Positions 28,287 through 35,994 of a stretch of DNA of 64,000 bases are shown in pieces. The position numbers and the translations under genes were made by a program. Within the stretch, counting starts at the first letter, position 1. Each line of letters starts with the position of its first letter. Source of the stretch: Candidatus Dependentiae bacterium (GTDB lineage Bacteria > Babelota > Babeliae > Babelales > UBA12411). Location: assembly GCA_003511165.1 (NCBI GenBank), contig DOJW01000008.1, positions 62,001 to 126,000 of the forward strand, read 5' to 3'. Under the pieces are notes generated by a model, which worked only from the letters and a program-made list of their open reading frames with translations, did not search any database and was not told the DNA's origin.

Positions 28287-28757
28287 TTATTCAAAATTTT
28301 GATCAAGCGCTGTTAATGGATTAACCGAAATAATTCTTTTTTCTAAATTTTTTAAATCGTAATCAAACTTAACTGTGCAAATATTTTCAATCAATGCTTT
28401 CTCTTTTAACAAAGCAAAAATCACCTCTGGCCACTCAATAAAGCAGTAACTATTTTCTTGTAATAAATACTCATCAAAACCCATGTCCAAAAAAGAATTT
28501 AATGAGTCCAATCGATAAAGGTCAAAATGATAAAAAACATCTCCGCTTGAATTTTGATAAATATTTACATAATTAAAAGTTGGGCTAGAAACAATTTCTT
28601 TAATTCCACATTTATCGATTAGCCTACTTATAAAAGTAGTTTTTCCCGCGCCCAAATTCCCAATAAAAATAAAAATTTTATATTTTTTTAATAAACTTAA
28701 AAAATCATTTTTTATAAAGCTATCAAGCTCATTCAAACCTATTTTTTTATTCATCAT
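28287..28757 (-). CDS. tsaE: tRNA threonylcarbamoyladenosine biosynthesis ATPase TsaE
   Basis: 156 residues from the first ATG of the ATGATG at 28757, preceded by CAGGG. Walker A GNLGAGKTTFISRL near residue 35, SSPTFNYVNIY and the FYHFDLYRL segment (HxDLYRL) with CFIEWPEVI are diagnostic of TsaE/YjeE. It binds TsaB-TsaD and drives the t6A37 modification cycle of ANN-decoding tRNAs. Ends immediately downstream of the NYN-domain gene (start of tsaE lies 24 bases after it), suggesting co-transcription. Confidence 0.93.
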   Translation of the reverse strand: MMNKKIGLNELDSFIKNDFLSLLKKYKIFIFIGNLGAGKTTFISRLIDKCGIKEIVSSPTFNYVNIYQNSSGDVFYHFDLYRLDSLNSFLDMGFDEYLLQENSYCFIEWPEVIFALLKEKALIENICTVKFDYDLKNLEKRIISVNPLTALDQNFE

Positions 28758-28780
28758 TTTCCCTGAATTAAAAAGCAATT

Positions 28781-29413
28781 TTAAAGTTTTTTTAATTTTT
28801 TATAAACCTTTTTTTCTTTTTTAGAGAGCGAATGTGATTTCTTAAATTTTTTATTGTCATTTTCAGTCTCATCTTTTCGATAATGACTCAAATCTGTTTG
28901 CGACATGAGCAAATCCAAAGCTTCACTATCTATTAATTTATTAAAGCGAGGAAAATTTTCATGCTCATCCATTTCATATTTTTCAATATTTTCGCCAGTT
29001 GAAACATCTTTTTTTAAATCGCTTTCCACTTCACCAAGCAAACAATCTTGCAAAATTGAATAAAATTCATTAACACCGAGAGAATCTACCCCAAACCTTT
29101 TGCACCTATCTTTGAGCTGACGATCATAAGTTATCAGAAGTAACTCTTCATTTGGATTGTTTTGAACATAATTAAAAATCCAATCATCTGCAGACAACTT
29201 TTGCCCGGAAAAAATTATTACTACTCCATTTCGAATTTCTCGTGTCGCATGCCCGAACAATCCTCCGTCAAAAACAACTATCAAATCATTTCCTTTTTTA
29301 TGTCTGTATATCCCAAGCTGCCTTATAAAAAGATCTCGTTGCTTTTCCAACTTTCCCTTTTCCTTGTGATAAATATTTCGTAAAAGGTTGTAGCCATCTA
29401 TAATTATTTTCAT
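28781..29413 (-). CDS. NYN-domain RNase, YacP/Rae1-like
   Basis: 210 residues. The NYN (PIN-like) domain opens with KIIIDGYNLLRNI, followed by DLIVVFDGG and LLLITYDRQLKDRCKRFGV, giving the conserved acidic residues for metal-dependent RNA cleavage. B. subtilis YacP (Rae1) cleaves mRNA in the ribosomal A site. The last 80 residues are charged and end with a Lys-rich tail (KKFKKSHSLSKKEKKVYKK) that could bind RNA or ribosomes. Upstream of tsaE in the same direction. Confidence 0.82.
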   Translation of the reverse strand: MKIIIDGYNLLRNIYHKEKGKLEKQRDLFIRQLGIYRHKKGNDLIVVFDGGLFGHATREIRNGVVIIFSGQKLSADDWIFNYVQNNPNEELLLITYDRQLKDRCKRFGVDSLGVNEFYSILQDCLLGEVESDLKKDVSTGENIEKYEMDEHENFPRFNKLIDSEALDLLMSQTDLSHYRKDETENDNKKFKKSHSLSKKEKKVYKKLKKL

Positions 29414-29582
29414 TCTTCAATTCCTTTTAAATCCTTAAAGCAAAATTTGCATAGTTTTAAATTCAATTTTAACAAAATAGCTTTTTGCTAGATTTTTTTA
29501 AATTTAAAGCTTACGATTACTAAATATTAACATTAAAAGTGGCCTAAAAATAAGTAAAAACATTTTTTTGGGGTTTTCAAAA

Positions 29583-30461
29583 ATGGCAGAACTTATCAAG
29601 CTCAGAAGACAAATAAAATCTATCAACACAAACCGCAAAATCACAAATGCAATGCGGCTCATTTCTATGTCGCTTTATGCAAAATTAGAAAAGAAAAATT
29701 TAGCAACAATCAAATATAAAAATCAAATCGAAACTATTTTCGTAAATGCGCTAAAAGCAAACCCTTCCTGGCAAAATCCTATTATTATGCAAAATGACCT
29801 TCTCGATTCAAATCCTCTCTATATTTTTATAGCTTCAACCAAGGGTTTTTGCGGTAGTTTTAACAACAACTTAATTCAGCATTTTAAAATTAATTTCTTC
29901 AAAGAAGAACATCAATCAATTCATTTTGTAACGGTTGGCAAAAAAGCGACCAATTACATAAAAGACAAACCATTCGGCAAAATGATTCTATCTTTTGAAA
30001 ACTTAAATCCAAACAATTATGTATCAATCTGTGATGAGATTTTGAAAATAATCACAAGCACGCAAACGCCATACTCTTCTATCAATGTTTATAGCAATTC
30101 ATTTGTAAATTTCTTTATTCAAAAGCCACATAAAATAGCACTAACGCCTATCAATTTGAAAAATTTAGTATCGCAAAAAGAAGACCCCACAAAAGGCAAT
30201 GCGATCGATGAAATGATTTGGGAAGGCGACCAAAATCAAATTCTCGACCATTTAGCAATCAAATATTTAAGAACACAAATTTTACACTTTTTGTTTCAAT
30301 CACTCCTCGCCGAACAAGCTTCAAGATTTGTTGCTATGGATGCAGCCACAACAAACGCAGATAAAATTTTAGAAAAATTAACAAGAAATTATAATAAATC
30401 TCGCCAGGCTACAATCACCAAAGAGCTTCTTGAGCTTTCATCCAGTTTCTCTGGATATTAA
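29583..30461 (+). CDS. atpG: ATP synthase F1 gamma subunit
   Basis: 292 residues from the ATG at 29583 (MAELIKLRRQIKSI); the frame opens slightly earlier at 29568. The N-terminal helix ITNAMRLISMSLYAKLEK, central TKGFCGSFNNNL and C-terminal helix EQASRFVAMDAATTNADKILEKLTRNYNKSRQATITKEL-type sequence are the gamma rotor signatures. No other atp gene is adjacent: upstream is a divergent NYN nuclease gene and downstream an acetyltransferase, so this subunit is separated from the usual atp operon. The conserved Met, Lys and Arg of the N-terminal rotor helix remain, arguing it is functional. Confidence 0.9.
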   Translation: MAELIKLRRQIKSINTNRKITNAMRLISMSLYAKLEKKNLATIKYKNQIETIFVNALKANPSWQNPIIMQNDLLDSNPLYIFIASTKGFCGSFNNNLIQHFKINFFKEEHQSIHFVTVGKKATNYIKDKPFGKMILSFENLNPNNYVSICDEILKIITSTQTPYSSINVYSNSFVNFFIQKPHKIALTPINLKNLVSQKEDPTKGNAIDEMIWEGDQNQILDHLAIKYLRTQILHFLFQSLLAEQASRFVAMDAATTNADKILEKLTRNYNKSRQATITKELLELSSSFSGY

Positions 30462-30482
30462 TTAAAAACCTGAGGAAAAAGA

Positions 30483-31091
30483 ATGCTTGATAAAAGTTTG
30501 CCTTATTATCACATCCTCATGCGTAGACCTGCAGGTACACCTGTACCAGAATTTTCTAAGCCTGCAAATTTTTCAATTGTAAATTTCACTTTAGAAGACG
30601 AGCTTGCATGGGCAGAAATTGTATCATCTGTAGGCGAATTTGACTTTAACACAGAACAAGCACTACTCAAATTTAAAGAAAAATATCTTCCCTCCTTAAA
30701 AGAACTTGAGCGTCGCTTAATTTTCATCCAAACAAAAGATGGAGAAAACGTTGCAACCTACACCAATTGGTGGACTTATTCTGGAGAATTAAGAATTCCA
30801 AAAGTAGATTATGTAGCTGTTAAGCCTAAATACCAAGGATTAGGGCTAGGAAAAGCAATTGTTTTTGCAGGACTGCAAAAATTTTTAGAACTGGAAGGGG
30901 ACAAGGATCTCTTCTTACATACTCAAACATGGAGTTATAAAGCTATTGGAATTTACTTACAAGCGGGATTCAATTTTGTAGAAGATAATTTTCCTTTTGG
31001 CCGGTATACAAATGGTTTCAATACCCAAGAAAAAGCGTTAGCCATCATAAAAGATAAAATAAGGTATCCTAAAAATTTGATTTTAGAATAA
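30483..31091 (+). CDS. GNAT-family N-acetyltransferase
   Basis: 202 residues. Acetyl-CoA-binding motif A is visible around residue 118-131 (VKPKYQGLGLGKAIV, the QxxGxG/A loop), followed by motif B with AIGIYLQAGFNFVEDN. Substrate cannot be told. AGGAAA precedes the ATG. It starts 21 bases after atpG and may be co-transcribed; it opens a plus-strand run of small modifying enzymes to 36.9 kb. Confidence 0.85.
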   Translation: MLDKSLPYYHILMRRPAGTPVPEFSKPANFSIVNFTLEDELAWAEIVSSVGEFDFNTEQALLKFKEKYLPSLKELERRLIFIQTKDGENVATYTNWWTYSGELRIPKVDYVAVKPKYQGLGLGKAIVFAGLQKFLELEGDKDLFLHTQTWSYKAIGIYLQAGFNFVEDNFPFGRYTNGFNTQEKALAIIKDKIRYPKNLILE

Positions 31092-31133
31092 CACTAACTC
31101 GATAATCATATAGATTACTTTAAGGAATGAAAA

Positions 31134-31679
31134 ATGATTCTTGAAACCGACCGTTTAATTTTACGTAACTTTGTTATGAAAGATGACAAAGCACTTCTTG
31201 AAATATTTGCAGATGGTGGAATGCCTCACTTACCTCAATTCGGACCATTAGATATTGATTATGCACGCGGTTTTATTAATCGAATGATTGAAAATTATAA
31301 AGATAATGGTTTTGGTTTATGGGCCGTTATAGAAAAAAGTACAGGCAACCTTATCGGGTATTGTGGTATACATAAAGTTAAAATAAACAAAGCAGACCTG
31401 TCCGCCAAAGCCTTGGCGAAGGAGGAAGAAATGCCAGAGCTTGCCTACCGAATTTATAAAAAATTATGGGGCAAAGGTTTTGCAACAGAAGCAGCAAAAT
31501 CGGTATGCGATTATGCATTCAATGTTTTAAATTTACCTGAAATTATTTCCTGTATAGCTCATGACAATAACCGTTCATTACGAGTAGCAGAAAAAGTGGG
31601 TTTAACTTATTGGAAAGATGGACTTTTTAAGGGAATAACACCGTGCCGTATCTATAAAAAAATTAATTTAAGGATCTAA
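31134..31679 (+). CDS. RimJ/RimL-type GNAT acetyltransferase, copy A
   Basis: 181 residues. Starts ILETDRLILRNFVMKDD, the RimJ/RimL-type beginning; motif A is YKKLWGKGFATEAAKSVCDYAF and motif B NNRSLRVAEKVGL. Such enzymes acetylate protein N-termini or small molecules. It is a very close paralogue of the gene at 35352-35882: long DNA stretches, for example over motif A, are identical. Compared with the paralogue it has an extra piece (NKADLSAKALAKEEE, residues 83-101) created by a palindromic element inserted in frame. AAGGAA ribosome site upstream. Confidence 0.9.
   Translation: MILETDRLILRNFVMKDDKALLEIFADGGMPHLPQFGPLDIDYARGFINRMIENYKDNGFGLWAVIEKSTGNLIGYCGIHKVKINKADLSAKALAKEEEMPELAYRIYKKLWGKGFATEAAKSVCDYAFNVLNLPEIISCIAHDNNRSLRVAEKVGLTYWKDGLFKGITPCRIYKKINLRI
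31395..31426. repeat. Palindromic element inserted in frame in a GNAT gene
   Basis: A GC-rich imperfect palindrome (core TCCGCCAAAG..CTTGGCGAAGGAGGA, about 30 bases) inside the acetyltransferase gene. It stands out from the AT-rich context. In the paralogue only a degenerate remnant (GTCGGCGAAGG) remains at the same place. The sequence resembles short palindromic repeats known from several bacterial groups, but I could not find a second intact copy here. Confidence 0.55.
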
Positions 31680-31688
31680 AGGATCTAA

Positions 31689-32516
31689 ATGTTTATATTT
31701 CGTCTTTTAAAATGGTTTCTTTACATTTTCTCCACAATTGCCGCATTGAGTCTTACTACTTTTCTTATTTTTTCATTTATCGATCGACAAATTACTATTA
31801 ATGAAACAACCAAAACCTGTTTAGTAACAGGCGCTTCATCTGGGATTGGTCGTGCCATTTCAGTTGAAATGGTGAAACGCGGATGGAAGGTAATTGGAAT
31901 TGCACGACGAGAAGAAAAGCTCAAAGAACTTGAACGTGAGCTCGGAGCAGCATTTATTCCTTATAAATGTGATGTAAGTATTCCAGAGCAAATTCACAAA
32001 GTTACTGCTGAAATAAAAAAGCAACAACTCAAGCCAACATTGTTCTTCTTAAATTCCGGAACAGGCGATGTTGAAATTAAATTTCAGCCAATGCTAACCC
32101 GCCACAAACAAACTTTCGATACCAATTATTTTGGCGTCATCACATGGATTGATGAATGGATAAATAATGTAAAAACATACGGAGGTGGAACATTTGTTGT
32201 CACATCTTCAGTTAATGCAATCTTTGGATATGGCGCAAGCTATTGCGCCAGCAAAGCTGCGATTAATGCATGCTTTAAAGCCTTACGCTTGCAGTACTAT
32301 TATGACAAAATTGGATTTGTAATTGTTATGCCCGGTCCGATAGCAACCGATATGCTTAAAACGCCGAAACCTTTACCGTTTACACATCAACCCGAAGCTG
32401 AAGCGCTATATATAATTAAACAAATTTTCAAAGGCAAAAAACAAATTGAACCATCTTGGTTTTATTCCTTCTTGATCAGAATATTAAATTATGTCCCAGA
32501 TTGCTGGAAAGTATGA
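31689..32516 (+). CDS. Membrane-anchored short-chain dehydrogenase/reductase (SDR)
   Basis: 275 residues. An N-terminal hydrophobic anchor (FLYIFSTIAALSLTTFLIFSF, residues 11-31) precedes a classical Rossmann SDR: TGASSGIGRAIS at about residue 47, LNSGTGD (NAG-like position), catalytic Ser in VTSSVNA and the YxxxK pair in YCASK near residue 185, then MPGPIATDM. NAD(P)-dependent oxidoreductase of unknown substrate. The start follows a duplicated GGATCTAAA, in which AAGGA acts as ribosome site. Its stop overlaps an ATG at 32513 (ATGA) that begins the frameshifted leader of the next gene. Confidence 0.88.
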   Translation: MFIFRLLKWFLYIFSTIAALSLTTFLIFSFIDRQITINETTKTCLVTGASSGIGRAISVEMVKRGWKVIGIARREEKLKELERELGAAFIPYKCDVSIPEQIHKVTAEIKKQQLKPTLFFLNSGTGDVEIKFQPMLTRHKQTFDTNYFGVITWIDEWINNVKTYGGGTFVVTSSVNAIFGYGASYCASKAAINACFKALRLQYYYDKIGFVIVMPGPIATDMLKTPKPLPFTHQPEAEALYIIKQIFKGKKQIEPSWFYSFLIRILNYVPDCWKV

Positions 32517-32597
32517 AAAAAAATATTAAACAAGTTTTTATTGAGCAGCCTACTTATTTTTACCAATTGTGAAACTGCTGCTCTACAAAAGGAAATA

Positions 32598-33455
32598 ATG
32601 AATAAAGAGTTCAAATCTGAAACAAAAATAAATAATGTGTATTTACATTTCATTCACGCCATTCTCGATGAAGATGCTTATGATGCAATTAAAAAATCAG
32701 ATTTTTTAAAAAATGAATTTTGTAATGGCGAAGAAAAAACTCACTCTAGTACAAACACATCTTGGACAGGTTTTTATTTGACGGGGGAAAACATTTACAT
32801 TCAACTTTTCAGTCATAAAGACATAAAAAACTTGCAAGAAATGGGCGTTGGCAATATTGGAATTGAATTTATGGTTGATAGAAAAGAAGAAATTGAAGAG
32901 ATAACTAAATTATTCAAACAAAAACTTACACACAAGATAACCCATGGAATTTTTGAAAAAAATATCGATAACACTTTAATCCCCTGGTTTTATTACATAG
33001 AAAACTTATCGTTGTTGCCAGAGGTGGATTCAATGATTCTAGCTTATCATCAGGATTATTTAACATTTAAAGATAAAAAAATTTCCAACCAAGATGCTAT
33101 CACGCGAAAAGAATATAACGAAAAATATAACGCAATTCCATTTGATAAAACCAAATTATTCAAGGATGTAGAAGAAGTAACATTATCATTAAATGCTGCA
33201 AATAAAAGAAAGTTTATTGAGCAACAAACATTACTTGAACACACCTGCGAAGAAGAAAAAGATTATACGATTTGTCGAGGACCAGGAATTATATTTAAAA
33301 TTAAACCATCCCAAGATGAATCATGTAAGCTTTTAAAATTACAAATGAGTTTAAATTACGAAATCAATAATTTACAAATCTATAAACTTGGAAATTCTAC
33401 AATTGAACTTGAACACAAAACAGCAATTTGGACTTTTAACGAGGAAAATAAATGA
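32598..33455 (+). CDS. DUF5829-family protein, probable frameshifted signal peptide upstream
   Basis: The intact frame runs from 32541, and the ATG at 32598 has an excellent AAGGA site, giving 285 residues. The body resembles DUF5829, related to glyoxalase folds: VYLHFIHAILDEDAYDAIKKSDFL, then SWTGFYLTGENIYIQLF. An ATG at 32513 coupled to the SDR stop begins a peptide that is out of frame by one base because of a run of eight A (32516-32523). With seven A the leader would read MKKILNKFLLSSLLIFTNC, a convincing signal peptide fused in frame. So this is either a cytoplasmic protein from 32598 or an exported one disabled (or slip-regulated) at the A tract. Confidence 0.7.
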   Translation: MNKEFKSETKINNVYLHFIHAILDEDAYDAIKKSDFLKNEFCNGEEKTHSSTNTSWTGFYLTGENIYIQLFSHKDIKNLQEMGVGNIGIEFMVDRKEEIEEITKLFKQKLTHKITHGIFEKNIDNTLIPWFYYIENLSLLPEVDSMILAYHQDYLTFKDKKISNQDAITRKEYNEKYNAIPFDKTKLFKDVEEVTLSLNAANKRKFIEQQTLLEHTCEEEKDYTICRGPGIIFKIKPSQDESCKLLKLQMSLNYEINNLQIYKLGNSTIELEHKTAIWTFNEENK

Positions 33456-33895
33456 CAAAATTAGAAACTATCAAAGTAAAACTTAACATTGCTACTAAAG
33501 AAGATGCTAACTATATAGATAATAAAATTGTCGAATTTAATGCTCGCACAGTTCCTTTCACGCAAGTCAAACCATTGATTAATATTAATTATGTGCTTAA
33601 AGATAATGATGGAAGCATAATTGGCGGCATAACAACCACATTATACTGCTGGAAAGTTCTTTATATTAATGTTTTATGGATTGATGAACCATTCCAAAAG
33701 CAAGGTTATGGTTCCCACCTTTTAGATAAAGTTGAAACTGAAGCAAAAAAATTAGGATGCTCACTCGCGCATTTAGACACATTTGATTTTCAAGCAAAAG
33801 ATTTTTATCTAAAACATGGTTATGAAGTTTTTGGTGTTCTAGATGACTGTCCTCCAGGTCACAAAGAATATTTTATGAAGAAAAAACTCTCATGA
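33452..33895 (+). CDS. GNAT-family N-acetyltransferase
   Basis: 147 residues. Motif A is INVLWIDEPFQKQGYGSHLLDKVETEAKKLG (residues 72-102) with the QxxGxG loop; motif B covers DFQAKDFYLKHGYEVFGVL. Start overlaps the stop of the DUF5829 gene (ATGA) and its own stop overlaps the next gene's ATG, so three genes are translationally coupled. Substrate unknown; the compact single-domain form is typical of small-molecule or antibiotic acetyltransferases. Confidence 0.88.
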   Translation: MTKLETIKVKLNIATKEDANYIDNKIVEFNARTVPFTQVKPLININYVLKDNDGSIIGGITTTLYCWKVLYINVLWIDEPFQKQGYGSHLLDKVETEAKKLGCSLAHLDTFDFQAKDFYLKHGYEVFGVLDDCPPGHKEYFMKKKLS

Positions 33896-34383
33896 GCTAC
33901 TTTATTATAATTCGCGGCCCAGCTGGAGTTGGTAAAACAACAATAGCAAAAGCCTTAGCAAAATCATTAAATGGTTACCACATTTCGCTTGATGAAATTC
34001 TTGCGAAACATGGCCTTGATTATATTGCTAGCGAAACTTGTATATCGGAAAATAAAATGCTTGCAGCTAACAAGATCGTTATCCCTATAGCCAAAGAAAA
34101 ATTAGCAGCAGGACAAATTGTTATATTTGATGAAAGCTTTTATCACAAATCACCGATAGAAGATTTAATCTCCCAACTTAAATTTCCTTATTTTGTATAT
34201 ACCTTAAAAGCTGATTTAGAGATCTGTGTTGCTCGAAATAAACAACGAACCAATCCTCTCGATGAACAAGCTATTAAGGACGTTTTTAAGTTGGTTTCAA
34301 AGTTTGATTATGGAATTGTAATTAACACAAATAATCAAACAATCGATGAAATAATGAATGAAATTTTAAGTTTTACAAAGTAA
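33892..34383 (+). CDS. P-loop kinase/phosphotransferase-like protein
   Basis: 163 residues. Walker A at once (IIIRGPAGVGKTTIAKALAKSL), then HISLDEILAKHGLD and a Walker-B-like IVIFDESFY near residue 80, LEICVARNKQR as a lid-type arginine segment, and EQAIKDVFKLV. The layout matches the AAA_33/chloramphenicol-phosphotransferase-like small kinases that phosphorylate small molecules or nucleosides. Coupled by a four-base overlap to the acetyltransferase upstream. Confidence 0.78.
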   Translation: MSYFIIIRGPAGVGKTTIAKALAKSLNGYHISLDEILAKHGLDYIASETCISENKMLAANKIVIPIAKEKLAAGQIVIFDESFYHKSPIEDLISQLKFPYFVYTLKADLEICVARNKQRTNPLDEQAIKDVFKLVSKFDYGIVINTNNQTIDEIMNEILSFTK

Positions 34384-34396
34384 CGAAATAATAAAA

Positions 34397-35332
34397 ATGA
34401 ACCTAATTAAACATTTTAAATATAGTTATGTTTTTGCATCATTCTTTATATTTCTTCCAGCCTGCTCATCCTCTAAACCAGACTTCAAAGAAATCAACTC
34501 TATTCAGGAAATTAAGACAATTTTTGAGCAAGCCTCTCAAAATGATCTTTTTGTTTTTGATATCGACGATACAATTTTGGAATCATCAGAGCCTATTAGG
34601 CAATTGAGATTTACCAATAATACAGAATTACAAAAAATCAAAGATTCTTTTCGCGAATTTATGAAAAAAAAGTACAATTCAACTGAAAGCTTAACTTTAT
34701 TTTTAAAAAATCGAGAGCTAAAAAACAAGATTCAGCCAGTCGAAAAAGCTTTGATTGAAAACATTTTGGCCCTTCAAAAGAAAAAAATTAAGATCATTGC
34801 GTTAACAATGCGAAACATCGGCGGAGAAGAACGGTACCAACAACTACTAAGCCTTGGTCTTGATTTTAGTCATAGTTTTGAGCAAAATTTCAGCTTCGAT
34901 GAATTACAAAAAACTGAATATGCCACTAAATATAAAACCGCAAAAGAAATCGATACCAATCCTGCAATTTTTTATAAAGGAGTTGCATTTACTGGTAGCT
35001 TCTCAAAAGGAGTTGTTTTAAAAATATTTCTTGAAAAACTTAGCTGGAAACCTACTCAAATTTATTTCTTTGATGATAAGCCTGAAAACGCTGACTCTGT
35101 GTCTCAAGAAATGGAAAAAATGGGAATTAAATGTCAGACTTTTGTTTACAGAGCAGCATTTGCAAATAGATCAGATAATGATCTGGATCTTGAAGTTGCA
35201 AGATTCCAAGTTGAATTGATGAAGCAACGTGATGATAATGATTATGTAGACTACTTTGAAGCAAAAGAAATTTTGCAACAACAGAAAGGCGATCATAAAA
35301 CACAAGCATTGCCTATTCAAATTACGCCATAA
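34397..35332 (+). CDS. DUF2608-type HAD-like lipoprotein
   Basis: 311 residues. Lipoprotein signal with LPAC lipobox (cysteine at about residue 23). HAD-superfamily motifs are all visible: motif I FVFDIDDTILES (nucleophile Asp and general-acid Asp), motif II IIALTMRN, motif III lysine in SFSKGVVLKIF, motif IV IYFFDDKPEN. DUF2608 proteins are predicted secreted or surface phosphatases found mainly in host-associated bacteria; the substrate is unknown. Two further relatives lie at 57862-59848, but those lack the lipobox. Confidence 0.82.
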   Translation: MNLIKHFKYSYVFASFFIFLPACSSSKPDFKEINSIQEIKTIFEQASQNDLFVFDIDDTILESSEPIRQLRFTNNTELQKIKDSFREFMKKKYNSTESLTLFLKNRELKNKIQPVEKALIENILALQKKKIKIIALTMRNIGGEERYQQLLSLGLDFSHSFEQNFSFDELQKTEYATKYKTAKEIDTNPAIFYKGVAFTGSFSKGVVLKIFLEKLSWKPTQIYFFDDKPENADSVSQEMEKMGIKCQTFVYRAAFANRSDNDLDLEVARFQVELMKQRDDNDYVDYFEAKEILQQQKGDHKTQALPIQITP

Positions 35333-35351
35333 ACTTACAAAAGAATAAAAA

Positions 35352-35882
35352 ATGAAAAAAATACTTGAAACCAACCGCTTAATTTTGCGTAACTTTGTTA
35401 TGGAAGATGATAAAGTACTTCTTGAAATATTTGCAGATGGTGGAATGCCTCCATTGCCGCAATTTGGACCATTAGATATTGATTACGCTCGCGGCTTTAT
35501 TAATAGAATGATTGAAAGTTATAAAAATAATGGTTTTGGTTTATGGGCTGTTATAGAAAAAAGTACAGGTGATCTTATTGGATATTGCGGAATACACAAA
35601 GTTAAAATCGAAGTGTCGGCGAAGGTAGAAGAAAAACCTGAGCTTGCATACCGAATTTATAAAAAATTATGGGGCAAAGGTTTTGCAACAGAAGCAGCAA
35701 AATCGGTATGCGATTATGCCTTTAATATTTTAAAACTATCTGAAATTGTTTCTTGTATAACTCCTGACAATAACCGTTCATTACGAGTAGCTGAAAAAGT
35801 TGGTTTAACCTATTGGAAAGATGGCGTTTTTAAAGGCTTGGTACAATGCAGCGTATATAAAATAAAAAAATTTAAAAATTAG
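35352..35882 (+). CDS. RimJ/RimL-type GNAT acetyltransferase, copy B
   Basis: 176 residues, close paralogue of the gene at 31134. Same ILETNRLILRNFVMEDDKVLLEIFADGG opening-type sequence, same motif A (LWGKGFATEAAKSVCDYAF) and motif B. It differs mainly in residues 84-93 (KIEVSAKVEEK), where copy A carries the palindromic insert, and at the C-terminus. Both copies lie in the same direction about 4.2 kb apart. Start ATG overlaps a run AAAAAAA but remains in frame. Confidence 0.9.
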   Translation: MKKILETNRLILRNFVMEDDKVLLEIFADGGMPPLPQFGPLDIDYARGFINRMIESYKNNGFGLWAVIEKSTGDLIGYCGIHKVKIEVSAKVEEKPELAYRIYKKLWGKGFATEAAKSVCDYAFNILKLSEIVSCITPDNNRSLRVAEKVGLTYWKDGVFKGLVQCSVYKIKKFKN

Positions 35883-35994
35883 ATCTGATATTTCAAATAA
35901 ATCCTTTATTATTTTCATAAAATCGCTAAAAAAACCTATCTCTGTCATTATAAAACTAGAATCATATTAATTATTTTAGATTAGAGAAAATCTT

